Assembly: GCA_020829485.1 (NCBI GenBank) | Contig: JAIVFU010000170.1 | Coordinates: 1-10,459, forward strand | Source of the DNA: Nostoc sp. CHAB 5834 | Lineage (GTDB): Bacteria > Cyanobacteriota > Cyanobacteriia > Cyanobacteriales > Nostocaceae | Reading direction: 5' to 3' | DNA length: 10,459 nucleotides | Part shown: positions 1 through 6,368 of the stretch, piece by piece | Position numbering within the stretch: the stretch's first letter is position 1 | Layout of the letters: each line of letters begins with the position of its first letter | The notes under the pieces: model-generated | Database searches by the model: none | Told to the model about the DNA's origin: nothing | The model's input: only the letters and a program-made list of their open reading frames with translations | Position numbers and translations under genes: made by a program

Positions 1-650
1 CAACCGCAATGGCAATTGGCAAGAAAATCGGCAAGGTTGCTGTGGTCGCTGGCGTCTGCCACGGCTTTATCGGCAACCGGATGCTTTCGACCCGGCAACA
101 GCCAGCGATGCAGTTGCTCTTGGAAGGCGCCACGCCCGCGCAGATTGACAAGGTTCACACTGATTTTGGTATGCCGATGGGGCCATTCCAGATGAGCGAT
201 CTGGCAGGGCTCGACATTGGCTGGCACCGCGACCCGTCTCGCATCGAAACCATCCGCGATGCATTGTGTGCCGCCGGGCGTTTCGGACAGAAGAACAGCA
301 AGGGCTTTTACGATTATGACGCGAAGCGTGTCGGCACGCCGAGCGACGAAGCGCTCGCAATCATCGAAGAATTCCGCGCTACATCGAACCTGCCAAAGCG
401 GGAAATCAGCGACGAAGAGATTGTCGAGCGCACGCTCTACCCGATGGTCAACGAGGGTTACAAAATCCTCGAAGAAGGCAAGGCCCAGCGCGCATCAGAC
501 ATCGATGTCGTCTGGATTTATGGCTATGGCTGGCCAATCTATCGCGGCGGCCCGATGTTCTGGGGAGATCTGGAAGGAGCAGCCAAAATTGTCGAAGCGC
601 TTGAGCGGCATGGCGTAAAGGTTGCCGAAAGCCTGAAGGTGAAAACCTAA
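1..650 (+). CDS. 3-hydroxyacyl-CoA dehydrogenase, C-terminal part of a FadB/FadJ-like multifunctional enzyme (5' partial)
   Basis: The reading frame is open from the left edge; the first full codon is at position 3, and the Met codon at 9 is internal ([12 protein letters not shown] matches the end of the NAD-binding domain), so the true start lies outside the window. About 215 residues are visible. They cover the end of the 3-hydroxyacyl-CoA dehydrogenase NAD-binding domain ([10 protein letters not shown]), the first C-terminal helical domain ([26 protein letters not shown]), the linker [13 protein letters not shown], and the second C-terminal domain ([33 protein letters not shown]). This arrangement is typical of the beta-oxidation fusion enzymes that carry an N-terminal enoyl-CoA hydratase, but that part cannot be seen. 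It would oxidise 3-hydroxyacyl-CoA to 3-ketoacyl-CoA with NAD+ in the cytoplasm. The catalytic His region is off the window. A stand-alone dehydrogenase is possible, but the tandem C-terminal domains favour the fusion type. Confidence 0.9.
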   Translation, partial: TAMAIGKKIGKVAVVAGVCHGFIGNRMLSTRQQPAMQLLLEGATPAQIDKVHTDFGMPMGPFQMSDLAGLDIGWHRDPSRIETIRDALCAAGRFGQKNSKGFYDYDAKRVGTPSDEALAIIEEFRATSNLPKREISDEEIVERTLYPMVNEGYKILEEGKAQRASDIDVVWIYGYGWPIYRGGPMFWGDLEGAAKIVEALERHGVKVAESLKVKT

Positions 651-825
651 TCAAGCTGTCTGGCGCCCGAGAGGACTCGAGTTAGATATATAAGTATCTA
701 TTATCAAAATAAAATATTTGAATTTGTTTTTGATATATGCCCTTGGATGAATTGAGCTAAAGGCATGATTTACCGGGTGCCGAATATCGTTCCGTATTCG
801 ACGTTTATTTGAGGACAGCATTTAT
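651..825. other. AT-rich intergenic region before the kinase gene
   Basis: This 175-bp gap separates two same-strand genes. It is strikingly AT-rich between about 682 and 740, unlike the flanking coding DNA, which suggests a promoter or a compositional boundary. A purine-rich GAGGA at 811-815 lies 10 nt before the kinase ATG at 826 and is a plausible ribosome binding site. I looked for the alphaproteobacterial EcfG stress promoter pattern (GGAAC, 16-17 nt, CGTT) and did not find it on either strand. I cannot fix a transcription start. Confidence 0.5.
702..735. repeat. AT-rich inverted repeat upstream of the kinase gene
   Basis: TATCAAAA at 702-709 and TTTTGATA at 728-735 form perfect 8-base arms around an 18-nt spacer. 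The spacer also contains the palindrome AAATATTT (712-719). The arms have no GC-rich core, so this is unlikely to be an intrinsic terminator for the upstream gene. It could be an operator or a nucleoid-protein binding site, or chance in AT-rich DNA. Confidence 0.3.
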
Positions 826-1827
826 ATGCCTGCGACTGAAGATACCGTTGCCGTTTGGGGTGAGCAGCATTTGCGGCTTGCAGTCGATGCGGCCTGCGTG
901 GCGCTGTGGCGCTGGAACGTCGATGACAATAGCTTCAGTATGGATGCTCGCGGTTTTGAACTTTGGGGCTTGCTGTTTGCCAACAGTCTCGAGTTCGAGC
1001 AACTTTCGGCGCACATCCATCCAGCCGACCGAGATCGCGTTAGAGCGGCGTTTATTGCCACCCGTTCAGTCCTTGGCTCATATGAAATCGATTTTCGAAT
1101 TATGCTCGGCGATCAGGTTAAATGGATATCCGCTCGTGGCCAAGGGGCAGACGAGGGCATTTTTGGCCGAGAGATGTTCGGTATTTTTATTGATGTTACC
1201 AGTCGGAAACAGGCTGAAGAAGGTAATGAACTTTTGGCTGGCGAAATGAGTCACAGGGTAAAAAACCTTCTATCAATAGCTAGCGGACTTACCGCACTCA
1301 CTGCCAAGTCCTGCCATACCGTCGAAGAGATGACGCGGGATTTAACCCGCAGGCTTACAGCTCTGGGCAGAGCGCATGATTTAGTCAGACCGCTCCCTGT
1401 TTCTCAAGGCAACGCCGCGCTATTGGGTGATATGATAACAGTGTTACTGGCTCCATATGACGATCTCGGGGCCTTTAGCGGTCGCGTGCGCGTGGCGGTG
1501 CCCCGAATGGGTGTTGGCGAACGAAGTGCAAACACGTTGGCGATGGTCATTCATGAGTTGGCGACAAATTCTGTAAAGCACGGTGCGCTGTCAAGCAATG
1601 TTGGCACCTTAGAGGTATCAGGCGTTATCGAAGACGATTTATTGAATATAATTTGGGCAGAAAATGGCGGACCTTCAGTAGATAGTCGCCCCGAAATGCT
1701 CGGTTTCGGCAGCAAAATGATTGGCAAACTTGTCGCTGCTGATCTTGGCGGTTCAATAAATTATGATTGGCAGGCGAGCGGGCTGGTTGTGACTGTTTCT
1801 GCGCGGTCGGATTTACTTACCAAGTAA
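826..1827 (+). CDS. PAS-domain sensor histidine kinase of the HWE family
   Basis: 333 residues, probably cytoplasmic, with no membrane segment. Residues about 15-130 form a PAS/PAC sensor domain (LAVDAACVALWRW, IHPADRDRV, FIDVTSRKQAEE). The HWE dimerisation/phosphoacceptor helix follows, with MSHRVKNLL and phosphorylatable His143. The N box is VIHELATNSVKHGALS (His243, Asn248), the G1 region has the diagnostic Trp277-x-Glu279 before GGP, and the final ATP-lid motif is GFGSKMIGKLVAADLGG (293-309). All three signature residues of the HWE family (His, Trp, Glu) are therefore present, and the protein should be an active kinase. HWE kinases are mostly alphaproteobacterial and often signal to the general stress response or stand-alone receivers. 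No receiver or PhyR-type gene is in the window, so this is an orphan kinase and its partner is unknown. The PAS domain lacks the flavin-binding Cys motif of LOV sensors. Its base composition is more AT-rich than the genes on the right side of the window. Confidence 0.93.
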   Translation: MPATEDTVAVWGEQHLRLAVDAACVALWRWNVDDNSFSMDARGFELWGLLFANSLEFEQLSAHIHPADRDRVRAAFIATRSVLGSYEIDFRIMLGDQVKWISARGQGADEGIFGREMFGIFIDVTSRKQAEEGNELLAGEMSHRVKNLLSIASGLTALTAKSCHTVEEMTRDLTRRLTALGRAHDLVRPLPVSQGNAALLGDMITVLLAPYDDLGAFSGRVRVAVPRMGVGERSANTLAMVIHELATNSVKHGALSSNVGTLEVSGVIEDDLLNIIWAENGGPSVDSRPEMLGFGSKMIGKLVAADLGGSINYDWQASGLVVTVSARSDLLTK

Positions 1828-1896
1828 TGCGCGAGAATTCAGCGCAGCACAATTGGCGACACCCCTCAGCCGTTCGATCTCGTTTTCTTCCAGTTC
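1813..1896 (-). other. In-frame continuation of the small ORF beyond an amber codon
   Basis: Downstream of the TAG at 1897-1899, the same minus-strand frame stays open for 27 more codons (ELEENEIERLRGVANCAALN and seven further residues) and ends in TAA at 1813-1815. That TAA lies inside the last codons of the convergent kinase gene. The hydrophobic spacing of the helix before the stop (Ile36, Leu39) continues after it (Leu42, Ile47, Leu50). This suggests one helical protein of about 66-67 residues broken by a nonsense codon, an amber read-through, or coincidence. There is no obvious ribosome binding site for separate translation. Confidence 0.3.
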
Positions 1897-2016
1897 CTAT
1901 AAACTTGCAATTTCATCTCTTGCTTTTGACGTGGCAAGCACCAGCTCGGCCAATTTGGCGTATAATGTTACATCGCAGGCGGCTGTAACATCACGCTTCA
2001 TTTCTCGCTGGGTCAT
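1897..2016 (-). CDS. Small protein (39 aa) translationally coupled to the FAD monooxygenase
   Basis: I do not recognise this gene. Its ATG (2014-2016) overlaps the TGA of the monooxygenase (2013-2015) in an ATGA arrangement, the same overlap seen between the dioxygenase and FAH genes of this operon. That is the main evidence that it is real. The product begins MTQREMKRDVTAACDVTLYA and continues with a Leu/Ala-rich stretch to DEIASL before TAG at 1897-1899. It is predicted to be helical and soluble, with no signal peptide or obvious metal or catalytic motif. The frame continues after the stop codon, so the gene may be a truncated allele of a protein of about 66 residues. A role as a small accessory or stabilising factor for the hydroxylase is only a guess. 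Confidence 0.5.
   Translation of the reverse strand: MTQREMKRDVTAACDVTLYAKLAELVLATSKARDEIASL
1965..1991. repeat. Inverted repeat inside the small ORF
   Basis: ATGTTACA (1965-1972) and TGTAACAT (1984-1991) are perfect 8-base complementary arms separated by 11 nt. On the minus strand they encode the repeated tripeptide Asp-Val-Thr. The structure could form an mRNA hairpin just downstream of the monooxygenase stop codon, or act as a protein binding site, or be chance. It is not followed by a U-tract, so it does not look like an intrinsic terminator. Confidence 0.35.
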
Positions 2017-3497
2017 CCGGCCACATTTTTCCATTTCTGTGCGAGTTCGCTAACGGAGCCCGACCCGAAAATGTAGCGGTCGGGTCTTACAAGTATAGCT
2101 TCTACGTTGTGGCTATCGAACCAGTTTGCTAGCGCAAATTTGAACGGCGCGACTTCAGGCGAATTCAACCCGGCTGCCCGGATTTCAGAATCGAGTGGAT
2201 CAGACCTACGCGAAATAATCCAGGCGCCGGAACCAAGAACATCGTCTAACTTCTTGTGAGGCTTGGTTTCAGAGAGAGGCTGTGGGAAATAACATCCAGC
2301 TGCTGGCGTCCCTGCAAGCATTGCGCCACAAGACAAGGGAGGATAGGCGGGAGGCCCATCCGGGGTAAGCTTGAGTAAGCGAGCAGTTCTCAGCTTTGTA
2401 TCGCGGACAAAAGCTGAAAATTTATTGGTGATGCACACCATTCGACCCATCATCATCGCCATCTGGATCGTTGCCCGGACATGCGGTTCTCTTTCGGGTT
2501 GATATGTGTCGAGCAAATCGTCTTTTGCCGACCCCTTCAAAACCGACGCCAGCTTCCAGTTCAGATTGGATACGTCCCGAATGCCCGAGCATAAACCCTG
2601 GCCGGCAAAGGGCGGTGTCTGATGCGCCGCATCGCCTGCAAGAAAGACATTTCCATTACGCCACTGGCGGGCAACCTTGGCGCGAAAAGTGTAAACGGCC
2701 TTGCGTTCCAGCGTTATCGCTCCCTCGACTTTCCAAGGCTCCATCAGGCGTCGGACGGACTCATCGCTGGCAATATCTGCGGGGTCTTCGCCCGGTTTGA
2801 TCATAAACTCCCACCGGTGCCTGCCTTCTCCCATCAGCACACATGTGGTGGGACGGGCAGGATCGCAAATCTGGAGATTAGCGGTCGGTAGCCGAGATGG
2901 GTCATGCACAATGGCATCAACCACGAGCCACGGCTCTTCAAAGCCGAGATCGTCGAATTCGATCCCCGCAGCTTCGCGAACAGGACTCCGCGCGCCATCG
3001 GCACCGACGAGGAAGCGGGCAGTCACTTTATGCTCGCCATCGCCGTCGGCAATTGTTGCATCGACCGAGCTGCCGTTATCTTGATATCCGCTGAGTTCGG
3101 TAGAACACCGCAATTTCACATTTGGTAAGTCGCACAACCGGTTACGCAAAGCAGCTTCGATAGACGGTTGATGGATCATGTTCGCTGCTGGCCATCCTCC
3201 AGCCCCAATAGCGCTCGACCCGTCGAAGCGGAGAAGTACCTTTCCCTTGGCGTTTAGGAAATCATAGCGGTCGGTTTGGCGGCAGGTCGCCATGATCTGA
3301 TCGGTAATCCCAACCTGCTGAAAAATCCGCATGGTTTCGTGGTCGATATGCGCTGCCCTGGGCAAGGGATAAATTGCCGCCGCTTTTTCAACGACCAAGA
3401 CCGATAGCCCTGCGTGCCCCAGAAAAAGCGCCAGCGTGATCCCGGTCGGTCCACCGCCTGCGATCAGAACGTCGAAATCATTGGGCTTGGCTCCCAT
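2013..3497 (-). CDS. FAD-dependent aromatic-ring monooxygenase (MhpA/TfdB-like, class A)
   Basis: 494 residues. The N-terminal Rossmann dinucleotide motif is GGGPTG (14-19) with the following acidic residue Glu37 in VVEK. PRAAHIDHETMRIFQ (46-60) matches the substrate/FAD region of MhpA-type 3-(3-hydroxyphenyl)propionate hydroxylases. GADGARS (165-171) is the NAD(P)H/FAD motif of class A hydroxylases, and FLAGDAAHQTPPFAGQGL (285-302) holds the GD motif that binds the FAD ribityl chain. The C-terminal part (about 390-494, with LVRPDRYIFG) resembles the thioredoxin-like tail of the phenol hydroxylase group. The enzyme should hydroxylate a phenolic substrate to a catechol with O2 and NAD(P)H in the cytoplasm. 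The start at 3497 has GGGGAGGA about 8 nt upstream. It lies 27 bp after the FAH gene, consistent with one operon in which hydroxylation feeds extradiol cleavage. The substrate cannot be assigned; MhpA itself is about 60 residues longer. Confidence 0.9.
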   Translation of the reverse strand: MGAKPNDFDVLIAGGGPTGITLALFLGHAGLSVLVVEKAAAIYPLPRAAHIDHETMRIFQQVGITDQIMATCRQTDRYDFLNAKGKVLLRFDGSSAIGAGGWPAANMIHQPSIEAALRNRLCDLPNVKLRCSTELSGYQDNGSSVDATIADGDGEHKVTARFLVGADGARSPVREAAGIEFDDLGFEEPWLVVDAIVHDPSRLPTANLQICDPARPTTCVLMGEGRHRWEFMIKPGEDPADIASDESVRRLMEPWKVEGAITLERKAVYTFRAKVARQWRNGNVFLAGDAAHQTPPFAGQGLCSGIRDVSNLNWKLASVLKGSAKDDLLDTYQPEREPHVRATIQMAMMMGRMVCITNKFSAFVRDTKLRTARLLKLTPDGPPAYPPLSCGAMLAGTPAAGCYFPQPLSETKPHKKLDDVLGSGAWIISRRSDPLDSEIRAAGLNSPEVAPFKFALANWFDSHNVEAILVRPDRYIFGSGSVSELAQKWKNVAG

Positions 3498-3524
3498 TAT
3501 GTTTATCCTCCCCTTGATACATCG

Positions 3525-4364
3525 TCAGGCTTCCGGAACCATCCTGGCCTCGATTGCACCAAGCCTGTCGATCTCGCAGCGAACAGCATCGCCGGGTTGC
3601 AAAAACCTGCGCGGGTCCATAGCAGCGCCGATACCGCCGGGGGTGCCAGTAAAGAGCACGTCACCGGGCTCCAGCGTCATTCCGACTGAGAGATGCTCAA
3701 TCTGCTGCCAGATATTGAAAACCAGATTTTTCGTATTCGAATTCTGCCGCTGCTCGCCATTGACGAAGCAGCGGATACCGAGATCATGTGGATCACCGAG
3801 TTCGTTGGCAGTGACGATCCACGGCCCCATCGGCGCGTGCGTATCGAAGCTTTTGCCGAGCGACCATTGCGGCGTTGCATGCTGCCACATCCGCTCGGTC
3901 ACATCATTGCCGACACAATAGCCGAAGATGGCGGCGGGTGCGTCCGCAGCGGATATATGCTTTCCGCCCTTGCCAATGATCGCGACCAGCTCGACTTCAT
4001 AGTCGGCGGTTGCGGTGGACCTGGCGATTTCGATATCGTCATAGGGACCGTTGACTGAAGTCTGCGCCTTGGTGAACCAGACCTGCCGTTCGGGCGTACC
4101 CATTTTCGACTCTTGGATATGATCGGCATAATTGAGACCGATGGCAAAGATCTTGCCGGGCCGTTGGACGGGTGCTTCAAGCTTGACCGAAGCGAGCGGA
4201 ACTCGGCCGCAAGATGCCGCTTTTTCATCCAGCGCGGGTTTCAACATGTCCCAACCGCGAATAATGTCGATCATTGTACCATCAACACCAGTGTCAATAA
4301 TCTGGTCATCGACCACGATGCCCGTACGGGTCTGTCCGCCGACCGTGTAGGTTGCGAGTTTCAT
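3525..4364 (-). CDS. Fumarylacetoacetate hydrolase (FAH) family protein
   Basis: 279 residues from the ATG at 4362-4364. A longer upstream reading frame exists, but it runs through the dioxygenase gene, and this ATG overlaps the dioxygenase TGA (ATGA), so the shorter start is clearly preferred. The FAH fold is shown by IFAIGLNYADH (72-82), the metal ligands Glu123 and Glu125 in DYEVELVAIIG, Asp154 in VGNDVTER, the conserved Lys171 in LGKSFDTHAPMGPW, and the C-terminal LEPGDVLFTGTPGGIG (231-246). The family includes acylpyruvate hydrolases, 2-hydroxyhepta-2,4-diene-1,7-dioate isomerases/decarboxylases and oxaloacetate decarboxylases. These act on 2-oxo or 2-hydroxy-dienoic acids using Mg2+ or Mn2+. 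In this operon it probably processes the ring-fission product of the neighbouring extradiol dioxygenase, by C-C hydrolysis or tautomerisation. Sequence alone does not decide which. Confidence 0.92.
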   Translation of the reverse strand: MKLATYTVGGQTRTGIVVDDQIIDTGVDGTMIDIIRGWDMLKPALDEKAASCGRVPLASVKLEAPVQRPGKIFAIGLNYADHIQESKMGTPERQVWFTKAQTSVNGPYDDIEIARSTATADYEVELVAIIGKGGKHISAADAPAAIFGYCVGNDVTERMWQHATPQWSLGKSFDTHAPMGPWIVTANELGDPHDLGIRCFVNGEQRQNSNTKNLVFNIWQQIEHLSVGMTLEPGDVLFTGTPGGIGAAMDPRRFLQPGDAVRCEIDRLGAIEARMVPEA

Positions 4365-5380
4365 GCTGGTGTTCCTTTCGGCTGGCGGCTGAAGAGCCGC
4401 TTGATGCGAATATTCAGAGCGGCAAAAAACGATACTAGCCCCGGAGGCAGCGGCATTTTTCCCGCAAACATTGGATGCGGAGCGCCCCATTGCACCGCTA
4501 AAAGCGCGCTCATCGGCATTTTCTGGGGCGGGTCGTCGGCGGTAAACAGATCGCCATCGGTCCAATGTTCAAGTTCATTTCCGAACGGATCATTCCAATA
4601 ATCAAATATCTGGCTACCCATGATATGGCGACCGACACCCCATGCCTGGTGGCGCTTCTTCATCTTGAGATATTGATGTCCAAGCATCAGGTCGTCAAAA
4701 TTGGCGACCTCGAACGCGGCATGGAGTAGCCCTAGTTTGCCTGGAAGCTGGGCCAGAAAAAGCGTGTGGTGATCGGCTGGCTTGTCGCCTCGGTCGCATC
4801 GCATGAACGCTCCAAGCGGTGTATCTTTTGCTGCCTCCACTTCGTCCGAAGTCAGAAAGCCGAAGCGATCTTTGTACCATTTTTCGCTTGCTCTAAAGTC
4901 GCTGACTTTGAGCACCGCATGACCAATCCGGCGAACATGTGCTGGCGCGGGCACGAACCGCACTGCCGAACGAAATCGATATATTTGCTGAGCGGTATTG
5001 CGCGGTTGATCTGAAAATGGATACGTTGGTGTGCCGTTTACCTGCCCCGCAACAACTTCCACGCCATAGCCATCGGGATCGGTGAGGCGAACTATGTTGC
5101 CGCCACCAGGTTCAAGAGATTGCTCGATCGCGACGCCTTCATGCGCTGCCAGGTTTTCAAGATCTTCAATTGTTTCAGCGCGAAAGCCAACGGCAATAAA
5201 TTTTGCTTCACCGGGTTGAGTGACATGCAAAAAGGGTCGGCCATCGCTGCCCTTTCCGTACAGGCGACCGCCTTGCTCGAAACAGTTCATGCCGAAATCG
5301 TTTAGGAACGACCGCATTTGAGTCAGGTTAGGCGCCGAAAAGCGCACATGTGCGATATCTTCGATCCGGATGACGCTCAT
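4361..5380 (-). CDS. VOC-family extradiol ring-cleavage dioxygenase (catechol 2,3-dioxygenase-like)
   Basis: 339 residues with two vicinal-oxygen-chelate modules: a degenerate N-terminal one (about 7-112) and a catalytic C-terminal one (about 148-285). The expected Fe(II) triad is visible: His154 (RRIGHAVLKVSDF), His220 (GLLHAAFEV) and Glu271 (DPFGNELEHW). Second-sphere residues are also conserved: His204/His205 in ADHHTLFLA, His252 in GVGRH and Tyr261 in IFDYWNDP. It should cleave a catechol ring next to the two hydroxyls with O2 (meta cleavage), giving a 2-hydroxymuconate-semialdehyde-type product. A basic tail of about 50 residues extends beyond the core. The ATG at 5378-5380 follows a purine-rich AGGAGAGGAAGG. 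This is the first gene of the operon, reading away from the TetR gene, so it is likely to be its main regulated entry. The true catechol substrate is unknown. Confidence 0.92.
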   Translation of the reverse strand: MSVIRIEDIAHVRFSAPNLTQMRSFLNDFGMNCFEQGGRLYGKGSDGRPFLHVTQPGEAKFIAVGFRAETIEDLENLAAHEGVAIEQSLEPGGGNIVRLTDPDGYGVEVVAGQVNGTPTYPFSDQPRNTAQQIYRFRSAVRFVPAPAHVRRIGHAVLKVSDFRASEKWYKDRFGFLTSDEVEAAKDTPLGAFMRCDRGDKPADHHTLFLAQLPGKLGLLHAAFEVANFDDLMLGHQYLKMKKRHQAWGVGRHIMGSQIFDYWNDPFGNELEHWTDGDLFTADDPPQKMPMSALLAVQWGAPHPMFAGKMPLPPGLVSFFAALNIRIKRLFSRQPKGTPA

Positions 5381-5418
5381 CCTTCCTCTCCTTTATCCTT
5401 GCTTCTGCATGGCTTACT

Positions 5419-5458
5419 TGACTAAATAGTCATATGACTCCAAATGACCAGTTGGTCA
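5419..5458. promoter_or_regulatory. Operator array between the dioxygenase operon and tetR
   Basis: Five copies of one half-site occur in 40 bp in alternating orientation: TGACT (5419-5423), AGTCA (5428-5432), TGACT (5435-5439), TGACC (5445-5449) and GGTCA (5454-5458). They build two 14-bp palindromes with 2-nt centres, TGACTAAATAGTCA (5419-5432) and TGACCAGTTGGTCA (5445-5458), spaced 26 bp centre to centre. A 12-bp perfect palindrome AGTCATATGACT (5428-5439) lies between them. An outer 10-base inverted repeat, CTTACTTGAC (5413-5422) and GTCAAGTAAG (5455-5464), encloses the array. The location in a divergent promoter gap next to a TetR gene makes this the probable TetR operator, controlling both directions. 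Confidence 0.85.
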
Positions 5459-5459
5459 A
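5431..5459 (-). promoter_or_regulatory. Candidate promoter of the dioxygenase operon
   Basis: On the minus strand, TTGACC (5454-5459) as a -35 element and CATATG (5431-5436) as a -10 element are separated by exactly 17 nt. This would start transcription near 5424, about 44 nt before the dioxygenase ATG. Both elements lie inside the operator half-sites, so repressor binding would block polymerase. On the plus strand a TTGACT (5418-5423) could serve tetR as a -35 element, but I see only a poor -10 near 5441. Confidence 0.45.
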
Positions 5460-5472
5460 GTAAGGATATTTG

Positions 5473-6111
5473 ATGGAACCCGTGCTCTCGCCCCGTGCTG
5501 CGCGAACTCGATCAGCGCTGATCTCAGCAGGCGTTGAGTTGCTTGTCCACAAGCCAATTGATGCTATTTCAATCGACGAACTTGTCGCAGCGGCGGGAGT
5601 TGCAAAAGGATCGTTTTTCAATCATTTCGAAGACAAGCGCTATTTTGCTCGAGCCTTAACAAAGGAAATACGAATCGAAGTCGAACAATTGGTGGGACGA
5701 CTGAATTCGGGGGTGACCGATCCGCTGGAGCGCCTGGCTGGCGGCATGATTGCTGCCGCCGCTTATGCATTGGCCCAGCCGCGACGCACCGCGGTGCTCG
5801 CTCGGTCATTCGATGGACTTTCGCTTGAAGGGCATCCGATCAACGCGCAACTGTTGCAAGATTTGCGGGAAGCATCGGACGCACAATTAATTGCTATCCC
5901 TTCCGAAAAGGCAGGAGTGCAATATTGGCTTGGGGTCTGCCAAAATCTCATGGGCAACATTGTTGAGGGAGGACCTGATGATGCAGTGGCTCATAATCTG
6001 TTGACCGACATGCTTCAGATGGGATTGCGCGGCCTTGCCGCATCCCCAATGGCTATCGAACAGTTATCAGAAGCAAATGTATTGCAGAACAAGCGAGCAA
6101 TATTAGCCTGA
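5473..6111 (+). CDS. TetR/AcrR-family transcriptional regulator
   Basis: 212 residues from the ATG at 5473, which has AAGGA (5462-5466) six nucleotides upstream; a TTG codon directly before it is a less likely start. Residues about 8-54 form the TetR N-terminal DNA-binding domain. The helix-turn-helix is ISIDELVAAAGVAKGSFFNH (32-51), followed by the family-typical FEDKRYF. The remainder is an all-helical ligand-binding and dimerisation domain of unremarkable length. The gene is divergent from the ring-cleavage operon across 92 bp that carries palindromic operators, so local repression and autoregulation are likely. The inducer is probably the aromatic substrate or a pathway intermediate. TetR proteins can also activate, so direction of control is an inference. 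Confidence 0.93.
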   Translation: MEPVLSPRAARTRSALISAGVELLVHKPIDAISIDELVAAAGVAKGSFFNHFEDKRYFARALTKEIRIEVEQLVGRLNSGVTDPLERLAGGMIAAAAYALAQPRRTAVLARSFDGLSLEGHPINAQLLQDLREASDAQLIAIPSEKAGVQYWLGVCQNLMGNIVEGGPDDAVAHNLLTDMLQMGLRGLAASPMAIEQLSEANVLQNKRAILA

Positions 6112-6368
6112 ACAAAGCGTAAAAAATTCTTAGTTCGGCGTAGTGAATGCGTTCCTACCTCCCCTAATTCTTCTTCTTGCTGCTTCTCTTTTTTTCCCGG
6201 CTTGCGGTGATAATAGCCGTTCTTTCCGACCATCGTCTTGCACCTGGACCTTATATGGTCGCTCGGTATTGGTGGTTAACGGTACATGTTTTACTTCCTG
6301 TTCGGAAGCTTATCGGGTCGGCCAAGACTTACGGCGATAGTGCACCATTTTGACGAACCAGTCACCGA
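6112..6368. other. Convergent intergenic region, no convincing gene
   Basis: These 257 bp lie between the convergent 3' ends of tetR and the CBS gene. A pyrimidine-rich stretch (about 6161-6200) makes a plus-strand frame from a GTG at 6143 look like a lipoprotein signal (FFPAC), but it has no ribosome binding site and a weak start, so I do not call it. A small perfect hairpin, CTTCC and GGAAG around a 5-nt loop (6294-6308), could weakly terminate either direction, but it lacks a T-run. No RNA gene is recognisable. Confidence 0.5.

Noticed and set aside
826..1200. Possible blue-light LOV sensor in front of the HWE kinase
   Set aside because: The N-terminal domain is PAS-like, but the GxNCRFLQ flavin-Cys motif needed for LOV photochemistry is absent.
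3436..3921. Plus-strand frames of 90-160 codons opposite the FAH and monooxygenase genes
   Set aside because: They are complements of genes with full catalytic motif sets; their translations are low-complexity Arg/Ser/Pro-rich shadows.
4365..4565. Longer N-terminus for the FAH protein
   Set aside because: The extra 67 residues overlap the dioxygenase coding sequence; family length and the ATGA overlap support the start at 4364.
5470..5472. TTG start for the TetR gene
   Set aside because: The next codon is ATG with an AAGGA at six-nucleotide spacing, which is the better start.
6015..6233. Minus-strand Lys/Glu-rich frame overlapping the end of tetR
   Set aside because: It is antisense to the well-supported tetR gene and has no clear start signal; the charged run is the complement of the same pyrimidine tract.
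6143..6340. Plus-strand 65-codon frame resembling a lipoprotein (hydrophobic start, FFPAC)
   Set aside because: GTG start without a ribosome binding site; the hydrophobic stretch comes from a pyrimidine-rich tract, and the rest has no protein-like pattern.
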